Shown here: in pieces, positions 12,701 to 27,700 of the stretch
Numbering within the stretch: the first letter of the stretch is position 1
Layout: every line of letters begins with the position of its first letter
Assembly (NCBI GenBank): GCA_003342895.1
Contig: PTFA01000406.1
Span: forward strand, 443,755-507,754
Reading direction: 5' to 3'
DNA: 64,000 bases
From: Casuarius casuarius
Lineage: Eukaryota; Chordata; Aves; Casuariiformes; Casuariidae
The notes under the pieces: model-generated
The model's input: the letters and a program-made list of their open reading frames with translations, nothing else
The model's database searches: none
What the model was told of the DNA's origin: nothing
Program-made: the position numbers and the translations under genes

Positions 12701-15700
12701 GAGCCTGCTGTGCCACAGCAGATCACAGCTAACAATCTCATTCACTCACAAGAGAACTTAATCTCCAAAGACATTTAAACCTGATGGCCCATCACTTTAA
12801 CATGCAAAGACTTGCCTGACCCAAGCATTCCCTGTTTCTTCCCCAAATACATTTCTCTGCTTTTCTCTGAGATCCTCACTATCCTGGTCTGCTTTGCAGA
12901 ATTTGACTCATCACATTCAAATGGCTGCAGTTCATTACATTAGTGCAAACAACTGGTCATGGCCTTTCCAGACCTCATTTTGCAGGTTCTCTGGCATCTG
13001 TCTCTGCAGAGAGTATCACATCTGGACAGATTCCCCCACTTGTTTCAAACTATCAAGTGCTGGATGGCTTTCAAAGGAAAATAAGTAACTACTGCTGCTG
13101 ACAAAAACATGAGGAAATGGGATTTTTGATGCCTCCTATCATCTGACTATCCAAACATCTTTTCTGAGAGGTTTATGCAAACCAACAGATGTACTGAATT
13201 CTAGTTCTTTTTCAAAGACTGACACTGCAATATTTTACAGTTCATACCATTTAAATAAAAATAGCTGGCTGTCACCATACTCAATCGCTCCTAGAAACAC
13301 ACAGATGTTTCATCACAGTGAGTACCTGTTAGCCATGTCTATTCAGGGCTGAACTTTCAAATGCAAGGCATCTCAACTGTCATCAGGATGAACATTTGTT
13401 TATAGCATCTCTGTTAGATAAGAACGCTGGGTTAGAAACAATTCCTCACAATTTTGCAACCACACGACCAGTCTGGACAGTCAGCAGAATTGCTGCAAAC
13501 CTGTAACTGTACCAGTAATCCATGGCTGTCTGGATGACACTGTCCTTCATAAGGACCTACGCAGCTCAGTTTGGGAAGGAAAACAGCAGCTTTTCCACTG
13601 CTTGCATCTACGTGGAAAGGGAGGGCTAACAATTGACCTGGGGGACCCAAGGACTGATTCAAGACAGAGGGAAAACGTAGTGTCAAAGTCTGTTCATAGC
13701 ACCTAGGTATTTGCATTCCCCCTGTCCTCTAGCAACATGGTACATTTAAGACTACAAGTTCCAGACATATGTGGAGTGGAGAAAGGAACATTTTCCTTCA
13801 GGAATGTCACAATTATATTTGAGTTCCAGCATATACTGAAGAAACAGAGACAAAGTATTAATGGAAGATAGAATGAAATATTAATGGAATATTAATTGAG
13901 CAAGTGGGCAAGCTAGTTATTCAAACTGGGAAAGAAGAAGGGTTTTTATCAGGGAAAGCAAAAGATAGCATAAACACAGGTAAGTGAGCTAACACAAGCA
14001 TGGATGTAATGTGTGAGATTGAGAAGCATTTTTATAACTAAGTTAACTAATACAGAATCTCATTAATGACATTTTTAATGTTTTGTAAGTCCTATCAGGT
14101 TACTTCCAATTCAAAGCAATTAATTTCTTAAGCAGAGCACAATTTGTAGATGGCTGCCTCCTAAAGGCCAAATATGTATTGTCAGTACTAATAGCTACTT
14201 ATTTTGACATTTGTTGAGATACACAACAAAAGCGGTTATGTTCTTTATTAAATCAGAAACTCTCACTATGATTCTAATCACTAAATCATTTGTAAGACTG
14301 AAAGCCGGTCATCCACATAAAAATCTCACCACAAATGAAAACAAGCATTTCTAATACAAAAAGTTATGCTGTGGAAGGCTGTAATGCACTCAGATTTCTA
14401 AGAAAACACTGTCCTAACTCCTTTCCAAGGAACCACTTGGCTAATTCCTCATACAAGCAAGAGATCTCAACACATTTGACTCTGTCCTCATCACAGTAAA
14501 GCAGCCAGCACTGAGACTGGCTGCTCTTTCTTCTTCTTCCTCACACCTCCACCCACTCACAATGCCCCATTTCCATCACTAGTTTCAGAGCCCTGACTCA
14601 GTTACAACTCTACCTTATTATTAAAAAAAAAAAAAAAAAGCCCATGTAAAACCAACTAAATTCTCATGCAACAAAAGCAAAGTTTGTCTCTAATGTGACT
14701 CATGGTAACACATCTTGGGCATAGGAAATAGCACAGCACTGTAAATCATTATATTGTTCATGGAACAATTCAAAAACACTTCTCACCTGGATTAAGATGA
14801 CCCTGGCAGCATCAGATCATTTCTCTGGCTGGATCTAAGACAGTCTGAGCGTGCTCTCAAATCACCTATTCATTTACCCTCAAGTCATCAGCTTCCTTCC
14901 CTTCAGTTATACACACAGGCTACATTGGCCACTTACCCTGTACACCTCCTCAAGCAGCAGCTTAGCACAATTCTGGCCCAATTCCTCAGGCAACACAGCA
15001 GCTCCCTGGCCCTGCGGGTTTGAGGCTAGCTCAGCACTGAGAAGAGTGCCATTGATGGTTTCTGCAACAAGGCATAACCCAAAACCTGGAGATCTGAAAG
15101 AAAGGGAAAGAAAAGCACGTTTGATCCAAGAACAAAATTGAATAACGAGCCAAGAACTAGTTCCAGTCAGCCTCCCCCTCGAGTCACAAACAGCTCCACT
15201 CATGGGACACCACCATGAATCTCGACTTGCTGAGAAACTCCCTGTTCCATGCATTTGATTTACACTGGAAAAAACACTAACACCAGGACTTCAAGGTTAA
15301 AACCAGTAACACTTGCCCCCAAATCCACTGTGCTGGTCATTCCTGAAACACTCTCTTAAAAATGACCACCCAAGCCCTATTTATCCACCTTAATTAAAAA
15401 AGAAAACAAAAACATCCTCCCCCCAAACCTCCTTCACATTCGTTTAATTCATGTTTGATGAACATTTCTAGAGTATCTTGAGTTTCTTTGTCATACTCAA
15501 AAAAAAAAAAAGTCAAAAAACTGACAGCTTTCTTTAAGGACACCATTTTTTCTCTGGAAGCTTCAATATTTAGCAAGATCAGAGCAGAACCATGGAACCA
15601 GGTTAAAAAAAAAAAAAAAAAAGCTTTCTAACATCACTTGTATTTCCAAACACTACTTTTCATTTAGAGTTCAACACCAGCCAAATCATTACAGCCATGT

Positions 15701-18700
15701 AAGAATTCTGAACATATTATTTGAAGAAAAACAAAAGCACCTATTTTCCACAGCACTCAGCATACTACAAAATGCTGTTGTGAGCATTAGAAACTTCTAC
15801 CACAAGAAATTCACAAGATGACTGAATACAGCTTGCTGAGAAATGGTAACAAAGGAAAACCACAAGGTCCTCTCATTCATGGGCCCCTGAGGAGCACCAA
15901 CAGCTAGCCATTCAAAATAAGATTAGCTTAACTTTTCTCCACATACAGTACTTCTCATGACTGTTTGACTCTGGCTGCCTTCACTACCATGCTTTTTTAA
16001 TTAAAATTGTCCCAGTGACCCAAAACGGTAAGGAATGTCACCAACATCAACAAACCACAAAAACAACCCCCAAACACTGGTACACACACTAACCCAGTAC
16101 TAGACAAAAACAGTTCTTCTAGAGGCATTTCAGTAGGGAGGGAATGAAAAAGTATCAGTAGTTCCCACCCACACTTAACTGCCTGTACTTGCTGAGCAGT
16201 GTAGAGGGGATGTTAAAGATGCTTCTCTTCTCCCTTCCTTTCCCTGAAGCAGAGATCTACCAGTCAAGACAGCAACAGTGTCAAAGACACTGTTTCTTAA
16301 GGGCTGCAATTTGGAGAAGTGTCCTTTAATAAATATGTCCTCTAGTAGGTTTTCTTAATGTTCAGTGGCATGTGGCAATCTGGCCAAACAAAAATTAAAA
16401 TCATCCAGCGCCTCGTGCATTTGTAGACAGTATTAGCGACCATCTGCACAGACCAACTTTCTGCTGAAAATTTTCAGAACAAAACCACAAGGTCTCTCTG
16501 CCTAGAGGGACAGCAGTGGTGGTAAAAGATGGTCAAATAATGTATTTCCTGAAGCTACTGGCATTGTGGAAGGGATTCAGTTCAACCCCTTGTATTGCGA
16601 GAGCCAGGCTTGGTTAGGGCTGGGCACAGATGGGTGCAACTAGTCCTCGCTGATCTTGGTCATCACTAAGCAGAGACAGCACTGGAGCAACAAGATGTAC
16701 CGCTTTCCCTCCCCGTCCTGCCGACGCAAGCACTGGGAACCCGGCAGTAGAAAGCTTTGCTGAAGGAGCACGAGACTAGTATCAGACTAGTATCAGCCAA
16801 TATGCAAACATATTGGCACCATATTCCTGCTGAACCTGACGGCAGGGCAGCATTAGGAAGCCATGAGCACCAGCAGGGTGGGGAGGGGACTTCAGTTTCT
16901 CCTCCTCTTCCGTTCTTTAGTCCTCTGCATGGACCATCCATGAAAATACTAAATGTAATGGCGCTGCCTTAGTTCACTTTACTCTTCCACTTTACAGACA
17001 GATAAAAAACAAAATAAAACCCCTACACTCCATACCTAACCCAGAAAAGAAGGGTTTCAAAATCCTGCTTACTGTTAACAACCTGAAGCTACAAGATTTA
17101 AAATCCTAGCATATTAAGTATGATGAAGGACCAGAAAGGAAAAAAAATACTTTAGAGTCTTTTTTTTTTTTTAGATAATTGTAGACTTGTGAATGTAACA
17201 ATTTATCTTTAGGGTAATATCTCAAATGGCATTTATATTCAATTTTCAGAAATGCCTCCAGAACCTAAACCTCCCTGAAACACATCTGAGACTTCTTCTG
17301 AACGTTTTACCTCAACACTATAGAAAAATTATGTTACCATTTAGCAGCATACAAAACCATAACTGTTTAGAATTGCTGAGTACACGGCGCATTCTATTAA
17401 CAGCAATGGGTAGACCAAAACCCTTGTAAGCAATTTAAATATCTACATTAGTCCTGAAAGTATTCAGCATTTCTGAAAAAATGACAGATGAAGTGTTTGT
17501 TTTTAGATGTTAGATGTAGATACAGCTCTTGATGTCTATGAGGTCTTTATTCCTGAACTATTGGCCACAAAATCATTTATGGATTTTGTCCTCTCACCAT
17601 CTCTTCCAGGAAAGAGACACGTTTTATATATACACACACAAGGCAAAACCTAGATCAGAACAGCTTACTCAAGACTACACAGGACGTCTGTGGCCACATG
17701 GCAAACAAAACCACACCTTGAGATGCCATCTACTGAGTAAATCTTTCCTAGTTACATAGCTGATTCACCTCTACGTTTCAATGCCTGTTCTTGTCCCAGT
17801 CCCCCGTTACACCGCAGGACAACCCTATCTACCTTTGGCTAACCAGCTTTTAGAAGTTTCCAGAGATGGAAAGTCTTCCTGGCAATCCATCCTAACACAT
17901 CAACAGCCCAGTGGTTATAACCTTTTTCCTAACATCCAAGTCTTTAGACAAAGAGCCTGGAAGACTTCACAGACAAGGATTGCAATACAGCATATTGCCA
18001 TGAAAACGCTATTTGTTATTTTACAAACTTCACTGAAGAAAATTATATGGTCCAAGGATGTGAGGTCATTTGCATAGCATGAAACAGGTGTTAGAATTAA
18101 AAAAAACAAAACAAAACAAGGTATGTTTTCTTTTGAATCCTTTTAAGAAAGAACTAACAGTTTATCATTTGTTCTGCTGCGTTCATTTATGCCATAGCAT
18201 TTTAGTCTGTTTTCTAGCTGATATGCCCTTTCCTTGCGCACCAGCAGAAACACGCCAAGCTAGCACCAAAAAACAAACAAACAAACAAAAAACCCACAAC
18301 AACCCAGGGAAAGAAAGTGTGCATGCTTGGGTTTCGGCATACAGAAAGAAGACAAACAAGTCAGTTATGAAGATCTTCTACAACCTCAAGTGACCTTTGC
18401 CAACCTATAAGTGAAAAGAGGACAACAAAAGCCCATCAGTAAAACTGCCTGAATTATATGCATCATTTCTGTGTTCTTTTAACAAAAAAAAAAAAATCTG
18501 GGTAAGTACAGTAAGTTCATGCCATGTTTTTATCTAATTGGGGTTCTACTCCTTGCCAGTAAAAGGACAGACACTCCTTCAACTATTTATGTCATAGTAA
18601 AGAATAGGACAGCCCACACGAATCAAACATTTCAGAAAACCCTTTGGTCCCATCCTGAATGCTACCATTTCCATCAGGAGGTTTACGATCAGATTCAAAC

Positions 18701-21700
18701 ATTAGTTTTCACACCATACCATGGCACCTCTGATCTTAATCTCACTTCAAACAGCTTTAAGGCTAAAGAAACTTCAGATTTCCCTTTAGTGGCAATAATG
18801 GTAGATAATTCCTTGTTTAAGAAAACACACAATTTCTGTCCCTGTATCAAGAGGAAAACAAACGTAATTTGTCAATCATTCCATCTTTTTTCATTGTGAG
18901 GAATATTTATTCCAAGTCAGCAAAAGAGAAGAGTGTGTTGTGAAGCTCAGTGCAGTAACAGATCAGAATACACTAGCAGACAAACAGATGCAGAATTGTA
19001 TTTCTGTTAACTGTGAAAGCTGGATACTCACTTTCCAGAGTTGACCCCCTTCATATGATCTGTGTAGATGTAAATGTCCGGGAGGAACTTATTCAGGATG
19101 CTCCTTGCAGACTCCACCATTCTGTTTGCCATCTGTGGTGACACTCTGACAGAGTATCTACACTTCCGAGCTAAGAAATTCATTGTAATCACAGAGAAAT
19201 TTAAACCAGATGATGGTTTAAACAACCAAAAGTGGCCAAAAGGTCCCAGTGTATTATTTCAGATAGCGTGGTTTTGCCTTGGACATCTGTCCATGCACGT
19301 TGGTCCACTTGACAACCCCAGCCTATACTTAAAGAAGCACAAGTGCTCAGTGTTTTCTACAATCTTTTCATTGATAAATCTTGAGGTGAGGTACACAGAA
19401 CATGTGCAGAACATCTTATTATGACTAAATAAACACCTATCTTAAAGATGTCCTTTGATGATTTTCAGCTGCTGTTCTATCATCCTTCACTTTCTTATGA
19501 TGCAGGAAGTCCTGCATGCTCTGCTTTTCCTGTAGTATTAAAAGATAGCGATGGGTGAGCTTCTCCTGAATTAGCAGCAAGAAATCCTCTCTTTCCATTT
19601 TTATTACGTAGAAATTACGTAACTGAAATAAAAGGCAAGTAGTAGAACTACTTACGAGAGAGGTGACAGGGGCATAAGGAAGTGACTTTCTCCTCCGAAA
19701 GATCATGACAAACGCTACCACAAGCACACTGAGCTGCCTCCTTTGTTCTTCTATAGCACATGCACCCAGTAAAACCTCTCATGCGGGAGTGCTTCACTCA
19801 TCCAAATGCTGCAGCTGCAGACTGAGTTCAAAGCATCCCGTTCTCACAGCTACAAGAGCACATTACAAGGTAAATGGAGGGCTAGGCTCCAAGCCTGCGC
19901 CTCTGGCAGGCAACCTGCCCCATTCCTGCTTTCTTTTCAAGCTGATTGAAGCCAGATCTCTCATAATTACGGACTCAACTACGAGATCGCCAATGCTCAA
20001 GAAGGCCTCATGAATCACAAGCTTTAGCATTCCTTGCCTGTAAGGGATTTCTGCCTTCTTCCTATGGGGACAGTAGATTCATGAAAGATACACTACAGAA
20101 ACAACAAGAGAGAAGGAAAGAAAAAGCATTAACTGTATGTGGACTTCTCTTTGCAAAAGTCAGTACTCCACAACAGTATTTTGTGCTCTTTTCTTTGTGA
20201 GAGAAATACATCCTCCCCTACTTCCATCTCCAGTGGTACTACTGAAGGCTAAAGGGAAAACAAACTGCTTTTCGTAACACAACAAATAACTCCATTCACG
20301 TGTGCAGTGTGGCGTAAATGGAACTTAAATTAAAGTACCCATCCAACATCCAGCCATGGTCATTAACAGCCACGATGCCCACTGTTCAGTGTAAAACACA
20401 ACACTGCTCTGAACACAGCGTCTTTGAGACACAATGCTGAGATCTAATTGTCTGCGTGGTTCTCCTACACAATGTTTGCAATGTTCCCCCTGCCCCCTTT
20501 AACAAGTATCCAAAAAAAAAAAAAGAAAGATACGCAGTTCCTCTGATGCGCTTGATTTTGCCAGGATCTGTGAATTGAATGGGCTGCAAGACTTTCTTCA
20601 CTGGGCAGGCAAACAGTATCTCTCCACCGCCTTTGGGAGGCATTCCTCTCCGGTTGATCTAGAAACAGTGATGGAGGAGAAAACAGTTTAGTAAGAGCAA
20701 AAAAAAAATGTACTTACACATTCAAGAGTGGTAACTTTTATCCCACATATAATAAGATCTTAGCGGTAGTGGTATCATGTTTATACAAGTGAGGAAAAAA
20801 AAAAGTCCTAAAGGCAGAAATGGATTTTACACCAAACCTACCAGTAAAAAGAAATTTTTTGTCAACTCTCTCATTTCAAATAGGGCACGTATGATTTCTC
20901 AATGGAAGAAAAAAACCCACCTTTGCCAAGAAAGCAACATTGCCTTAAAGCAGGTTTCTAATCGCCAATCTGTGCCTCACCACTGAAGAAAATCTGTAAG
21001 AAGCTAATAGTTTTTCTGATGCTTAACATGCACATGGGAGACCAAAAATCAACTCATCCCCACAAATCAGACAAGGTTTCCTAAGCTGACAAAAACAGCA
21101 GATGTTTGAGAACTTACACACCAGTATAAAATGCATTAAGTCAATCCTTTGCAACTTGTAACTAAGACAAAGGTTTTGTCCGGGCATCCCAGGGGCAGCT
21201 CCAACTTCTTCGGGCACCACCATGGGGCTGGGGCCAGACTGGGCAGTCACCTGCAGGTTGGGGTCGGGGAGCCCATGGGCCAGGCAGGGGCCAGGGCTGG
21301 TGCCGGCACTGCTGTGGCGTCGTGGGGCCGAGATCGATGGCCCTAGGCTAGGCTGAGACGGGGCCGGGGCTGTGCAGGGGGGAGGCCCAGGGCAGGGACA
21401 GGGAGGGCTGGTAGTACCCCAGAGCCCTGGCAGTTTTTCTTTTTTTATTACTATTTGTTTGTTTTCTTCTTAATTTTGAAAGACTGTGGTTTTTTTCCCC
21501 TCAGCCTAAATGTCTATTCTACATCCAGGTCTGTTGGGCCCACAAAGAGCATAGTCTTTAGCAAAAAAGTTTCTTTACTGTACCCCTCTAAACTGGAAGC
21601 AAACCTCAATTGCCCATACAACACAGGTCCAGCTGCCCTGCTGGTGAAGGAGAAAAGATCCTACTGCTATTCCCTGGCCATAACCATGGGGCAGGAAGAA

Positions 21701-24700
21701 CAAGCAGCAAGAAAAGTAAAATAGAAGGAACTGAAGAAGAACAAGAAAGCAAGAAGTTTTCTCAGTCTCTGAGATTTCCCACAAGGTAAGAAAAGTGACA
21801 CATATTTGCCCTTATCCTCTTTACCCAAAGCTTCTGCATCTTTCATCTACGCCGTACCTTAAATCTGAATATCACGTGCTGATATGCCATTTAAAACAGA
21901 CCAAAAACAAGAGGCAATTTTAGAAATGTATGCAGTTACAACTAGATATCTGCTAGAGACAGAAGGCCAGCAAACATATAGACCTGTGTGAAACAGAGCA
22001 AGGTATCATTTAAACTATGTTAGAAAAGAAAGAAATTAGATTTTTTTACCTTGATTTCCAGACTTTCACCATCAATTCCAAATTTTTTCAGTAGGGGTAG
22101 AGCTGTTGCCTTAAGGACATCAACCTACAGAACATATAATTAAAAAAAAGAAATCAAAAAGGCAGACTCTTCATTGAAAGTTACATAAGCCAATAATTTA
22201 AAAATCCTTGAATTATGAGGTACCTAACAGGGATAAGGCTTTCCCAGACTTCATATTCTATGAGCAGACATGGGGGTGCAGCTTGAAAAGCTTCAACTAC
22301 TCTTAGATTACCATAGGATCATATTACTCACGAACTTTACCAAAACAAACTACCGGGAGCTGAAATCTCCTACTCTGGATTTCTTCTGCAGCCTGATCCT
22401 TATTTTTGTTATGCTTCAGCTAAGACAGTTCATTTGTTTCTCTGAACATGGTAATTGAAAAAAATTATTCTTCTGTGCTTGTTAAAAAATTCTTGATCAA
22501 TTCTTATCTGTGAGGAGTTAAAAAACCTCCACATTTTGGAGCAGGCCCTTGATTTGGCAGGAAGAATCTCATCCTTGGGTCAAGAACTTCTCCTCCAGCA
22601 TTTTTTGAGAAACAGGAGTCTCCAGGTAATTTTTGTTGACAGAAGAACCTGGTTAAGTGTGTGGCAAATCATCCATGTATTCCCTCTGAGCTGTGTGCTT
22701 GCCGAATCCAGGTCTGAGCAGGACTTTCCTTGCAATTGCTATTCCTGGTTGCTGAACTAAGACAATGACGACTGTCCTTTGACTGCTTTCTTCTTCCTTC
22801 TGCTGACATTTCAGTAGCATTGCTGAAGGGGACAGTAATGATTTTAGCAATAGCACAGGGAATTACCAGAGATAAGCAGCTGGGGAGAGATGGGACCAGG
22901 ACAGCATGGCCAAAGAGGAACTAAAATCCATACGGAGAAGGAAACAGGCATGCAGCAGATGGTGGCAGAGGCGGCAAAAAAGAGCATCCTCCTTCCCACA
23001 GCTTCAACCAGAATCCAATATTCTTGAGTTATGGTCTCTGCTCTCTGTAGTATGATACAAGCCACCAACAAAGTACTAGCATGTACTTCATCTACAAAGC
23101 TGTGAACAACCTGTTAGAGCAACCTGAGTTGCTACAACCCTGTGCTGCAGTTCTCATTCCTCAAATCCTGCTGGCTACCATGCTTTCTTTTTTTCCAGAG
23201 CGCAGGGCAGGTGTGGGTGTTTTTAAATGATAGGAAGTAGTTTCGACATGTTAATGTCATCATTAAAAACTCTATGTCAAGGATTAATTTCTTTTTTTTT
23301 GTTAATTAGGAAATGCCAGGTATGGCCATGCTGCCTTCATTCAGCCCCTCAGCAGTATTCATTAATCACAGTCAGATTTGATTTTTAGAGCACAAGCCTT
23401 TAGTAACATGTAAGTGGACAAACACAAACAAAGGTAAGTACCATTGGCAGAAACTTAGAAATTCTGCCAAGTTAATCTGTTTAACATAAGAACTGCAGAG
23501 TATTTCTCCCTCTTCATTATGAAAACACATATACCAGTTAAAAGATCGGTTTCACTATGCAAGTTAGAAACTCCCTTCCCCTCCTCCTTTTCCAGTTTTG
23601 CAATCTCTGGACTGAAATCTGTATCTATGGAAAAGCATGTTATGACCACATTAGGAAACTGGGTCAATTTTGAGTCTGGTTAGTCTGTTTCCAAAAATTT
23701 CAAGACTTATCATAGTCTTTTTAGTCCTTAGATGAGTTCCAGGCATAATGCTCATCAGGCACCAGACAGACACACAGTAAGAGGCTGTTCCTGTTCCAAA
23801 TTTATAGCCCTAACAGAGAAGGTAACTAGCAGTATTTGAAGAATGGGAGAAGGCTGCTGCCCTGCTCAACAAACAAGTGGGAGTTCATGTAGGAGGGATT
23901 TCACACCTCACCCAAAATCACAGGACTGCAGCCAAACTGAGACACAAACCTGTATTTTCTAGGTTCTTGCCTACCACCCAACCATAAAGCCATCCTTCAG
24001 CTCTCCTTGGAGGGCAGTTATTCTATCTTCAGAGCTGACAGCACAACACCAAGTTGTATAATGTTTTTTTCTGTGCGTTGGCACAAGAGGAGTATACCTC
24101 ACCACAAATGCCACGAATTTGCCAAGTTCCATAGACACTGCATGTTCAAAAACCAAATTGGTATAAAACCGAACTGTTTTCCTTTAAAGAAATCTACAAC
24201 AATTAAAAATCTAAAAACATATGAACTGAAAATTCTAGTGGCTTGCAGAATCCCTTAGCAAGTGCAAAGCTACAGAAAACAAAACCAGACCCAACAGCAT
24301 CTGATTATCCCCTTCCTAGGTAGCCATCAGTCAGTCTAGGCAGGTCATCAGCACTGCTCAGGACATCATTCACCTGCACCATACATACAGCAGTATGTTT
24401 TGGTGGTAGAAAGCTAGATGGCTCTTTTGAGTGTTGCATGAATGTGAAACCATAGAGTCTAACACGAAAAAAAAAAAAAAGAGCCAGAAAAGTTAGTAGG
24501 GAAAACTTTTGTTTTCCTGGGATTACAGACAACTACTGTTCCCAAGCCAAAACTTCATAGTCTCATGCCAGCATGAAAAGTCATTTCAGTTGAAAGTCCC
24601 AAGGCAAAGTTGTAAAAAAAATTTTAGCACTCACAAACCCAAACAACATTAAGAAGGATTATTCTAAAACCAGGTTATTACTGTACTACGTATCTGCAGC

Positions 24701-27700
24701 TTGTCAGAATAACAACATGAAAAGCAGGAAAGGAAAATAAGAGTAATCATTTGCGTGCCACCTCCATTCCCGTAAGTAACATGCTGTATAAAGATACTCC
24801 CCACCATGCACACTCTCAACACAGAGAAGCCTGAAACTACATCAATTCTGTGTGCCAGTCCCACAGAGCTGGTCCACAAGCTATACAGGGACAAGCGTCT
24901 CTAGTGGTTGCACAGAAAAATGCAATGTAAGTGCAAGTTGCCAGGGAATGGTTCGGTCTGGTATTCCAAGTCATGTGGAGACCTTTTCCTGACAAACACA
25001 AGAGCAAAGTATCATCCCTCTTGCTCATTTAAGATATATCACTCACACACTACTATCACCATGCTGCAAACTGCACGTGCACGTTACCCTGCGTTTCAGC
25101 GGCCCCAGTACTCTCCAATTGCTGTTCTCAGTTATCTTTAATGGCGCCAGCTGTCAGACAGCTTTTCATTGCACCCCGTCAGTGGGCAGCGGATGCATAC
25201 ACACAAATGCAAACATAAACACATACTCTATTTATACCCCAGGAGCCCTGGGCCTGACCTACGCCTCACTGAAACCAGCCGAAGTCTTTCCTGCCACAAG
25301 TTGCCCTTTGGAAACACATTTCCTCTCCCCTTGGCCACTTCCACTGTCTCTGCGGCAGGAGATGTCAGGAGGACAGAGGGGACATGGCACAAGGGCTCTC
25401 CGGCTAGGAGCAACCTCAAGCCCTCAACTCAGCAATCATATCCAACAGATGTTTTTAAGGCTCTCTCCAGAGGAGTAAGTGAGAGCAGATTTCAGAAAGC
25501 CCAGTTGGTCAGGCCACCATGAGGGAAAGGCCCCACTTTCCTGGCCAAACACACATTCCTGCTGCTTACTCTGTGGATGCCTCCATGAGCAAATGTGGGG
25601 GCAGCTCCCTGCCATCCTGCCAGTTAGTGAAACTGGCTTAGAAAAGGCTCTGGAAAGTGCCAGAGTATCAGAGGAAGCAGGATTGTGTGGATGAAAGGAG
25701 GAGATAGGAAGGAGGATGGGCAGAACCACCTTCTCCTTTCACCAACGGGGTGCTCTGTGAGCTCATATATGTATGTGTGTGGGTATATATATACATATAT
25801 ATATAAAATATATATTCATATATATATATATGTGAAACTGTACATTCAGCGTCTTTCTGCAGGTGACAGAGACACTGAATGCACATATGCAGGGAGACTT
25901 CCTCCAGAGTTCATCTGACCCCAAAATAAAGACACATTTACAATTTATGGTATCCCTTTTACAAAGGGAACAAAAGAAAAACTTCACCAGTGCAGACAGA
26001 TGTGAGTCATGCCCATGGCACCTACTGAGTTGAGATGGAGAGATTCTTACATGAAGAGCAGCAGGGAAAATGCCCTGTCCACTTTAAACTAGCCACAAGA
26101 TATTTACATTAGTCTGCCTTCCCTCCCTTCCCCTGGGAAAGCCAGATGGCATGTAGATGGACGGACAAATCTGAGCATCCTTTTTTGGGGCAAGTGTAAA
26201 TAACAAGTTTTGACCCACATTTTCTAAATGCTATCTGCTTACAGAAGAATAAAAAGACCTGATCGGTTTAAAACCAAGTTTACATTTACTCAGGCACGTA
26301 TGTCATTTAGGACAGCATTTAAAGTTGTGCTCATGGTCTCAGCAACCTGCAGTCATGTGGATTTCACTATAGGGAGTTTGGGGGCTTTCTTTTGTTTTTC
26401 CTGCCTTTTTTTCCCCCCCTCCTCATTATAATAGTTGAGCTACTACAAAACCTTGTGTAAAATTCCTTGAAAGTAGTTTATCAGGGTGCATCGGGTTTAA
26501 TGTTTATTCAGGCCAGTTAAACAGACCATTAGCAAACCATTAGCAAGGTTTATACTAGTTTGAGGAATCAGTATCAAGCTATCACCACTTAACAAGTTAC
26601 TACACACCAGGCGAGCCACTGTAACTACAACTGTGTTTCTACAGCACAGTAAGCATTAAGATACAACTCACTGGCACAGACACCTGTCACCACGTGGCTG
26701 CATTTGATTTGTATGTGCCGTGGGCTGAGCAGCAGGCACGCTGTGAGGTACCGTGACTCAGCCGACGTCTAACAACACCTTTCTACGTCTGAGTTTCGGC
26801 CTGTGCAAGCCTCCTTCAAAGAACAACTAACTGGCTCAGATTCTTGTGCCCGTTTCACCTGGAATTGTTTAATCTCTGTTGGCCCAAGTCAATAATCTGT
26901 GAAAAGGGATAACTTCCAGACTTGAGACTAAACTGTTTAGATGCGTGTCCAGACTTACTGAAAGTAACGTTCAAGTTGGACTGCTCTTCCTCTCTGCATT
27001 CTTCAAGGAAGACTCTCTCCACTGTGGTTGGGATGCAGTCAACCAAAAGAGACTGCTTTGATTCTTACTATTTACCTTTTCTATCAAGTATCTTTAATCA
27101 TGGTGACTGAAAGATTAGAGAAACACACATTTTTCATTTTACTTTGTTCTTTTTTTTTTTTTTTGACAGCACCATGTATAACCCACTTCAATTACCCTTT
27201 GGCTCATGTGGGTGTTTCACAGCACCACAGGGGAGAGAACACATTTTTTAAAATGACAAGAAAGAGTAGTTGAAAAGCCATAAATACCAGCAAGACTCAG
27301 AGGTTGGTCTAATATCTGCTATTATACTTAATAGTATTTGTTTTCATTTTAAACTGGTTAAACTTTCAGGTGACAGCGTTCCTTTAATCTACTCAGAAGA
27401 AAATAGGCAGTCTCCAACCACCATTTGAAAGATAAACAGCAGTGCCGTTCCTGAGCCATTACTTTAAAGGAGAAAAAAAAAAAAAGCAACCAAGCCCTAA
27501 CCATTACTTCAGTGTTTTAACCCTATGCTACCCATAGCTCATTTTTGTAACAAGGCTGTTACAAACACATAAACACATGAAGGATTTTAAATGATCACTA
27601 ACAGAATCCAAGGAAAACATGGCTAATTTCATAGAGTCATTTCATCTATCATGCCTTTCAGCTTCCTTCTGAAGAGACGGTCCTCTTTCTGCAAGCTGTT

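Noticed and set aside
14622..14638. Poly-A tract considered as the tail of a processed pseudogene or retrocopy
   Set aside because: No recognisable coding or RNA sequence precedes it on either strand. The same holds for the poly-A tracts near 15604, 24465 and 27470.
18519..18899. A 126-codon open frame on the plus strand in RCL1 intron 6
   Set aside because: Antisense to the host, no homology that I recognise, no splice or polyadenylation context. Within chance expectation for 64 kb of AT-rich DNA.
25077..25522. Two overlapping 117-133 codon open frames in RCL1 intron 3
   Set aside because: Different frames of the same GC-richer stretch, with no domain or conserved motif visible.
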